Source: CAVYXZ01 sp965223835
Lineage (GTDB): Bacteria; Chloroflexota; Anaerolineae; Aggregatilineales; Phototrophicaceae
Length of the DNA stretch: 64,000 bases
Direction: 5' to 3'
Assembly (NCBI GenBank): GCA_965223835.1
Contig: CBDCXQ010000001.1
Span: 186,001 to 250,000 of the forward strand
This document shows, in pieces, positions 59,502 through 64,000 of this stretch (position 1 is its first letter; every line of letters starts with the position of its first letter). Position numbers and translations under genes: made by a program. The notes beneath the pieces are model-generated. The model was not told the DNA's origin. It saw nothing but the letters and a program-made list of their open reading frames with translations, and did not search any database.

Positions 59502-60983
59502 ATGCGAATTCCTGGTTGGTTATTCATTCTCGGTGTGATATTTGCCATTGGCGTGACGGCGCTGTGTTCAGTGGTGACGTTTCTGGGTGCCCGGCAAGTG
59601 GCGCTGGATGCTGGTGAGGCAGGGATTGCGGTCGTCTCCTTTGCTGATTTCTTTCGCGAACAGCCGACACCGATTCCAACCAGCGCCCTGGTGGTCAGCA
59701 CTGCCCAACCGACAGCAACGATTGCCCCGGATATTGTGGCGACGGTGACGGACCCCACTCTGGAAGGCCCGGTTCCGACGCTGGACCCACTGGCGGATTA
59801 CCAAGTTACTGATCCACGTGTGAAGCGCATTTTGCTGCTGGGGATTGACCAGCGCACTGGTGTGAATGATGAGGAAAAATACTTTCGCACCGACACCATG
59901 ATGGTCGTCAATATTGACCCGGTGCGGGAGACGATTGGCGTGCTGTCGATTCCGCGTGACCTGTGGGTCGATATTCCTGATGGTGGACCGCCGGGGCGCA
60001 TCAACACCGCCAACAGTCGCGGCGACAGTGGCAATTATCCCGGTGGTGGCGGTCCCGCGCTGGCGATGGAAACGGTGCAGAACAATCTTGGCCTGCGTGT
60101 GGATAATTACCTGTTAGTCAATTTTGATGTGTTCACGACGGCGGTTAATCTGCTGGCCCCGCAAGGTGTGGAAATTTGCGTGTCTGAAGTCATTGATGAC
60201 CCGGATTATCCCGATGCCGGGTACGGTTATATTGAAGTACATTTTGACCCCGGCTGTCAGGCGTTAGATGCCGAACGACTATTGCAATATGCTCGTACTC
60301 GCGCTACCGAGGGGGCTGATTTCGACCGGGCGCGGCGGCAGCAAGAGGTCCTGGCCGCGATGAAAGAAGAAATCGCCAGTATTGAAGGCATCGGCAATCT
60401 GGTGGCGCAGGCCCCGGTGCTGTGGGAGGAACTCAGCGGCAGTTTCCGCACCAGCCTGAAGCTGGAAGAGATCATCGGTCTGGGGACGCTGGTGCAGCGT
60501 ATCCCGCGTGAGAATATTCGCTTTGGCGTCATTGACAACCTGCATGTCCAGTTTGGCACGACGGCTACTGGCGATCAAATCCTGTTCCCCAATTACAACT
60601 CGATTCGCCAACTTATCCAGCAGGTGTTTAATCCGCCGGAAGCTGGCATGACATTGGCCGAGATGCGCAGCCGGGCGGAATCCGAAAGCGCCGTGATCGC
60701 CGTATTTAACAACACCGATGTGGTCGGGCTGGCCGGGCAAACCCGCGATTGGCTGACCAGTAAGGACGTAACCGTTGAGTCGGTTGGCAACACAGCGGCC
60801 ATCACCGATGACCTGACGGTGGTGCGCGATTATGGCGGCAATCACATCTGGACGGCGCGGTATCTGGCGGCATTATTGGGCCTGCCACCAGACCGCATCC
60901 AACCCGGCGCGGATGGGCTGCTGGCGGAAGGCGTCGCCGTCATCGCCGGAACCGACATCCAGGCGCTGCTGACCGATCAGTAA
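59502..60983 (+). CDS. LytR-CpsA-Psr (LCP) family wall-polymer ligase
   Basis: A 493-residue membrane-anchored enzyme that attaches polyprenyl-linked glycopolymers to peptidoglycan. An N-terminal membrane helix (W-L-F-I-L-G-V-I-F-A-I-G-V-T-A-L-C) is followed by a Thr/Pro-rich linker. The LCP domain (about 105-330) has L-L-L-G-I-D-Q-R, R-T-D-T-M-M-V, S-I-P-R-D-L-W-V-D-I, G-R-I-N-T-A-N and Y-A-R-T-R, the catalytic or lipid-phosphate-binding Asp and Arg set. A LytR-C domain follows (V-I-A-V-F-N-N-T-D-V-V-G-L-A). The frame also permits GTG 59496; AGG lies 5 bases before ATG 59502. It points to a monoderm envelope. Confidence 0.9.
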   Translation: MRIPGWLFILGVIFAIGVTALCSVVTFLGARQVALDAGEAGIAVVSFADFFREQPTPIPTSALVVSTAQPTATIAPDIVATVTDPTLEGPVPTLDPLADYQVTDPRVKRILLLGIDQRTGVNDEEKYFRTDTMMVVNIDPVRETIGVLSIPRDLWVDIPDGGPPGRINTANSRGDSGNYPGGGGPALAMETVQNNLGLRVDNYLLVNFDVFTTAVNLLAPQGVEICVSEVIDDPDYPDAGYGYIEVHFDPGCQALDAERLLQYARTRATEGADFDRARRQQEVLAAMKEEIASIEGIGNLVAQAPVLWEELSGSFRTSLKLEEIIGLGTLVQRIPRENIRFGVIDNLHVQFGTTATGDQILFPNYNSIRQLIQQVFNPPEAGMTLAEMRSRAESESAVIAVFNNTDVVGLAGQTRDWLTSKDVTVESVGNTAAITDDLTVVRDYGGNHIWTARYLAALLGLPPDRIQPGADGLLAEGVAVIAGTDIQALLTDQ

Positions 60984-61020
60984 GCGGGCTGGAGTCGCCT
61001 GAATTGCAAAGGAAAAATCG

Positions 61021-62082
61021 ATGCCAATTAATCCGCCTATTTTTGACGGACATAACGACACGCTGCTCGATCTGGTTTCGACCGAGCGCGGTCAGGGGCG
61101 TTCCTTTTTTGCGGCCAGCGACCTGGGCCACATTGATCTGCCACGCGCTCGTAAAGGTGGCTTCATTGGCGGTTTCTTCGCTATGTTTGTGCCGTCGCCC
61201 GATTATGGCTTCGCGGACAATATCACCCGCACGGATGATCGCTACACGGTCAAGATGGCTCCGCCGATTGATCTGGCCTATGCCAAAGCGTTTACGGCTG
61301 ATCTGATCGCCAAATTATTTGAAATTGAACACACCAGTGCTGGCGTGGTGCAGGTCGTGCGCACGGTAGCCGAGTTGCGGGCTGTTATTGAGCAAAACAG
61401 GCTGGCCGCTATTATGCACTTCGAGGGCGCGGAAACGATCAACCCGGATCTCAGCGATCTGGCCGATTATTATGAACAGGGGTTGCGCTCGCTCGGCATC
61501 GTGTGGAGTCGGGCCAATGCCTTTGCGGAGGGTGTGCCGTTCCGCTTTCCCCATTCGCCGGATACCGGGCCGGGTTTGACCGCTGCCGGTAAAGCGCTGG
61601 TGAAAGCCTGTAACGAGATGGGCATTTTACTTGATCTTTCGCACCTTAACGAACGAGGCTTCTGGGATGTTGAGCGCCTGAGCAGCAAACCGCTGGTGGT
61701 GACGCATACTGGCGTCCATGCGATTTGTGCTTCCACTCGTAACCTGACCGACAGGCAAATTGATGCGGTGGGAGCCAGCGGCGGTATCATCGGAATCAAC
61801 TTTTCGGTGGGCATGTCGCGGCCTGATGGCAAAAACGATAAGGATACGCCGCTCACAGTGCTGGTCGATCACCTCGATTATGTGGTCAAGCGCATCGGCC
61901 TGGACCATGTGGCATTGGGTTCGGATTTCGACGGCACGACGATTTCGAACGAGCTACAAGATGTCGCCGGCTTGCCGAAATTGCTGGATGCGATTCGGGC
62001 GCGGGGCTATTCTGAAGCCGACCTGGCCCAGATCACCTATCAAAACTGGTTGCGCGTGCTCGAACAGACGTGGACAAGCTGA
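61021..62082 (+). CDS. M19 family membrane dipeptidase-like hydrolase
   Basis: A 353-residue di-zinc amidohydrolase. F-D-G-H-N-D (residues 8-13) supplies the first His and Asp ligands, I-M-H-F-E-G the bridging Glu, L-S-H-L-N and V-T-H-T-G the further His ligands, and G-S-D-F-D-G the final Asp with its substrate arginine. Members cleave dipeptides, including D- or dehydro-containing ones. No signal peptide is present, so it is cytoplasmic. AAAGGA lies 7 bases upstream. The DUF1349 gene starts 17 bases after its stop, so they are co-transcribed. Confidence 0.92.
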   Translation: MPINPPIFDGHNDTLLDLVSTERGQGRSFFAASDLGHIDLPRARKGGFIGGFFAMFVPSPDYGFADNITRTDDRYTVKMAPPIDLAYAKAFTADLIAKLFEIEHTSAGVVQVVRTVAELRAVIEQNRLAAIMHFEGAETINPDLSDLADYYEQGLRSLGIVWSRANAFAEGVPFRFPHSPDTGPGLTAAGKALVKACNEMGILLDLSHLNERGFWDVERLSSKPLVVTHTGVHAICASTRNLTDRQIDAVGASGGIIGINFSVGMSRPDGKNDKDTPLTVLVDHLDYVVKRIGLDHVALGSDFDGTTISNELQDVAGLPKLLDAIRARGYSEADLAQITYQNWLRVLEQTWTS

Positions 62083-62099
62083 GACACCAGGAGGAGATG

Positions 62100-62642
62100 A
62101 TGCAGTGGTTAAATGAGCCGCCGAACTGGCAAGGAACTGACAAGACAATTTCGTTTACTGTCGTGGGTGAAACGGATTTCTGGCGGAAGACGCATGATGG
62201 TGGCGTCCGCGACAATGGGCATTTTTATTACGTTTCAGTCAGCGGCGATTTTACGGCAACGGTCAAGGTGACAGGTGACTATAGCGCCCTTTACGATCAG
62301 GCCGGGCTGATGGTGCGCCTTGATGAAACGGTGTGGCTCAAGTGTGGCATTGAGTACATGGATGGTGTGCAATATGCCAGCGCGGTCGTCACGCGTGATT
62401 ACTCCGATTGGTCAATTGTGCCGCTGGTGCCGGGGCCAGATTTTATTACCTTGCAGGTCGTTCGACATGGCGGCACCCTGGCGGTCTCTTATGCCTTACC
62501 TCAGGGCAACGATCAGATGATCCGGCAAGCCCATCTCACCACTGCGGCGGCGGTACAGGTAGGGGTGATGGCAGCTGCGCCCAAAGGCACGGGCTTCCCC
62601 GTTACATTTGAGGATTTCGCGGTTGACGCGACTGAGAAATAA
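62100..62642 (+). CDS. DUF1349 family protein (concanavalin-like fold)
   Basis: A 180-residue soluble protein. M-Q-W-L-N-E-P-P-N-W, T-D-F-W-R-K-T-H, F-Y-Y-V, D-Q-A-G-L-M-V-R-L-D-E-T-V-W-L-K-C-G-I-E and V-T-R-D-Y-S-D-W-S are the usual DUF1349 (YoaC/regulation-of-enolase-like) landmarks. The fold is a beta sandwich of carbohydrate-binding style. AGGAGG lies 5 bases upstream of ATG 62100; an ATG 3 bases earlier is too close to it. Its partner gene is the M19 dipeptidase. Molecular role unknown. Confidence 0.88.
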   Translation: MQWLNEPPNWQGTDKTISFTVVGETDFWRKTHDGGVRDNGHFYYVSVSGDFTATVKVTGDYSALYDQAGLMVRLDETVWLKCGIEYMDGVQYASAVVTRDYSDWSIVPLVPGPDFITLQVVRHGGTLAVSYALPQGNDQMIRQAHLTTAAAVQVGVMAAAPKGTGFPVTFEDFAVDATEK

Positions 62643-62644
62643 CC

Positions 62645-62670
62645 TGGAGGAGCAACGTTACACTCCTCCA
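62645..62670. terminator. Bidirectional hairpin between convergent genes
   Basis: TGGAGGAG and CTCCTCCA form a perfect 8-bp stem with a 10-base loop, between the DUF1349 gene and the selenoprotein gene. T runs are short. Confidence 0.6.
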
Positions 62671-62687
62671 CAGATTACCGTATCTGC

Positions 62688-63479
62688 CTACGGTTCTTCT
62701 TCAAGATAAACCGGTTCAATGGGTGCATCCTGGGCTAACAATGCCAGCGTTTGCTCCAAAACCCGGCGCTGCTGCTCCGGGTTGCCGGGTTCACCCAGCG
62801 TTGCGCCCCGGTTCAGACGACTAAACGCGGCGCGCGGCGGCATGGTGATGCGCGTGCGACCGGCATTCCAACTGGTGAGGGTGGTGGCGATGCCGTTCAT
62901 TTCGAGTGCGCGGGCGACCAATCCAACGGATTGGGAACAGATCGGTCAGGCCGGTACCAGCAACGCCGCATCAGCCAATTCGGTGCGGGCCGCGTCAATT
63001 ATCGCTGGTATGAGTTCGTCCAACACACGTATCACATCCGGCTGGTAGCCCATAAAGCTGACAAAGTTGGGAGTCAGGTCGCCAATCTGCCCGTCTTCGA
63101 CCAGCGCTTCGAGATGTCGCAGCGGGACCAGCACCTGGGGGTCGGCATCAACGGCGGTGTGATCGTAATGGGTATGCGCGTATTCGATTTGATCGAGAGG
63201 TGTCGTTGTTGGCAGCATTCGCAGCGAATAATCACCAAGGTCATTCTCATCATCGAAGCGGGGCTGACTGGCTGGCAGGTAGCCGCCTGCCGTAGATATA
63301 AACAGCAGCCGACTCTGACTCAGGTCAATGCCCGGCAAACCTGGCGCCGCCGTATTACGCGGATGCTCATAGCGTTTCCAATCGATCTTGCCGGTTGCCC
63401 GATAGTGTGCCAGCCATTCACTTTTGAAGTTTTCTTGCCAGGTCACTCGCTTTTCAAAGACTTCCATATCCCGTCCCAT
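62688..63479 (-). CDS. GrdB/PrdB-like selenoprotein with in-frame UGA (Sec178)
   Basis: A 263-residue protein of the glycine/betaine/sarcosine/D-proline reductase selenoprotein B superfamily, read through an in-frame TGA at 62946-62948. The residues around it give L-L-V-P-A-U-P-I-C-S-Q-S-V-G-L-V-A-R-A-L, the family's U-P-x-C redox motif (U178, C181). The frame continues to a normal C-terminus, with R-I-T-M-P-P-R-A and G-A-T-L-G-E-P-G-N-P-E-Q-Q. A SECIS hairpin begins 11 bases after the UGA. The N-terminal half has F-I-S-T-A-G-G-Y-L and D-Q-I-E-Y-A-H-T-H-Y-D. Related proteins reduce C-N or disulfide-type bonds; the substrate is unknown. An alternative start four codons in (63467) follows ACGGGAT. 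Conventional ORF calling would split it into two false genes. Confidence 0.9.
62918..62934 (-). promoter_or_regulatory. Bacterial SECIS hairpin (selenocysteine insertion element)
   Basis: On the mRNA, CCAAUCC-GUU-GGAUUGG forms a perfect 7-bp stem with a 3-base loop starting with G. The stem begins 11 bases after the UGA and the loop 18 bases after it. Bacterial SECIS elements sit in this distance range and need a G in the first loop positions for SelB. It lies inside the coding sequence. Confidence 0.85.
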
Positions 63480-63842
63480 GTTTACAATAATCCCGATGAA
63501 TAGAAATTACCCAATTTTCAGTTACCTGGTAGGCCCAATGCAGATTGTGGACTCTGGTGACGGGATGGCGAATAGCCCTGGCATCCAAGGCCTTACGCCT
63601 AATGATAGTTGCTGGTAGACCACTATCCATGCGGTTTAGATTACCTATATTGATGTAGTGCAAATGGCTTAAGAATGAGTGAGCCAGGTACACCTTTGTG
63701 TAGATGATTATTCTGTGGTACAAATGAAGTGCCGGAGTGATCCGGTAGCCTACGAATGGAGGCGATTGGGCGTTGGCTCTCGCGGCGCCGTCAAACCTGA
63801 TCGCCTTCTACTCCCACTGTCTTATCCTGTTTCCAAAACAAA
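63480..63842. other. Non-coding gap with no recognised feature
   Basis: I find no gene, repeat or promoter that I can support here. Short open frames exist but have no ribosome site or domain. The first bases before 63480 carry the upstream side of the selenoprotein gene, where its promoter should be. The sequence is slightly AT-rich around 63650-63720. Confidence 0.4.
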
Positions 63843-63869
63843 AGAGCGTCCCATTTGCTGGAACGCTCT
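63834..63869 (-). terminator. Terminator of the SH3-domain gene at the window end
   Basis: AGAGCGT (63843-63849) and ACGCTCT (63863-63869) form a 7-bp stem with a 13-base loop. On the minus strand it is followed by TTTTGTTTT (63834-63842). It lies 52 bases after the stop codon at 63922-63924, reading leftward. Confidence 0.75.
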
Positions 63870-63921
63870 CAAAACAACAGTGAACTGCTTTACAGTCGCG
63901 GTTGGTTGATACTTTCCAGGA

Positions 63922-64000
63922 TTATGTGCAATCGCCAATCGGAGCCAGGAAATCGGCTGAAGCCCACCCCTGCCGGTCCTCGTAAATCACGCGGATCCAG
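63922..64000 (-). CDS. C-terminal end of an SH3b-domain protein (runs off window)
   Basis: Twenty-five codons before a TAA (63922-63924) give a tail with W-I-R-V-I-Y-E-D-R-Q-G-W-A-S-A-D-F-L. This is the final two strands of a bacterial SH3 domain, like the W-V-S and W-V-R-V-D ends seen in the proteins at 3741 and 52230. The fragment ends I-G-D-C-T. A terminator follows. Nothing can be said of the rest of the protein. Confidence 0.7.
   Translation of the reverse strand, partial: WIRVIYEDRQGWASADFLAPIGDCT

Noticed and set aside
62688..63479. Frameshifted or nonsense-disrupted pseudogene, or two separate genes
   Set aside because: The two parts are in the same frame with a single TGA, the surrounding motif is conserved, and a SECIS hairpin is correctly placed. 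Selenocysteine explains all of this better.
63679..63909. 76-codon plus-strand frame near the window end
   Set aside because: No domain or ribosome site, and it overlaps the minus-strand terminator of the SH3 gene.

Overview
The window reads as ordinary chromosome of a moderately GC-rich (mid-50s percent by eye), single-membrane-type bacterium, most likely Chloroflexota (Anaerolineae-like). The clues are a giant kinase/NTPase/WD40 protein, several membrane proteins joined to SH3 or beta domains by Thr/Pro-rich linkers, SARP- and cyclase-type signalling ATPases with TPR tails, three M42 peptidases and a GrdB-like selenoprotein. I see no rRNA or tRNA gene, CRISPR array, prophage or transposase. 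Small palindromic intergenic repeats are the only mobile-like sequences. The taxonomic call is inference from gene style, not from a marker gene.

Layout. 1-3.6 kb: start of a GNAT acetyltransferase, citrate synthase, a dienelactone hydrolase with a small conserved partner, and a DUF433/DUF5615 toxin-antitoxin-like pair whose second gene has no standard start codon. 3.7-13.2 kb: a 2399-residue Ser/Thr kinase - STAND NTPase - membrane segment - TLTP-repeat stalk - WD40 - SH3b protein, then a CPA2 cation/proton antiporter. 13.3-20.6 kb: a secreted discoidin-like protein, a membrane protein with an excisionase-type HTH, a sugar-nucleotide-type epimerase, a phytanoyl-CoA dioxygenase homologue, a glycosyltransferase/formyltransferase pair and a four-PDZ secreted protein. 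20.7-30.7 kb: a SARP-type regulator divergent from a complete peptide ABC importer operon. 30.8-38.1 kb: an Smr-domain protein, a BNR propeller plus SDR pair, a second ABC importer (PF04392 binding protein) and a TrmH-type methyltransferase.

38.1-40.4 kb: an operon for a terpenoid-cyclase-fold protein, a radical SAM DNA-repair-type protein ending in a sliding-clamp motif, and a decayed VOC gene. A LexA-like box lies inside its promoter. 40.5-46.7 kb: three M42 peptidases interleaved with a kinase-HEAT-zinc protein and a TPR protein. 47-51.9 kb: a soluble histidine kinase coupled to a cyclase-ATPase-TPR protein. 52-61 kb: cell-surface and signalling proteins (TPR-SH3b, HU, a Thr/Pro-linker protein, a single-domain response regulator, a pseudo-PP2C/propeller, an LCP ligase). 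61-64 kb: an M19 dipeptidase, a DUF1349 protein, a selenoprotein with in-frame UGA and a downstream SECIS hairpin, and the end of an SH3-domain gene.

The observations I rate highest are (1) the selenoprotein at 62688-63479, whose UGA splits the reading frame in naive ORF calling; (2) the SOS-type promoter driving a clamp-binding radical SAM protein; (3) the TLTP-repeat stalk in the giant kinase; and (4) a 90-bp MITE-like intergenic element present in two inverted copies about 50 kb apart.
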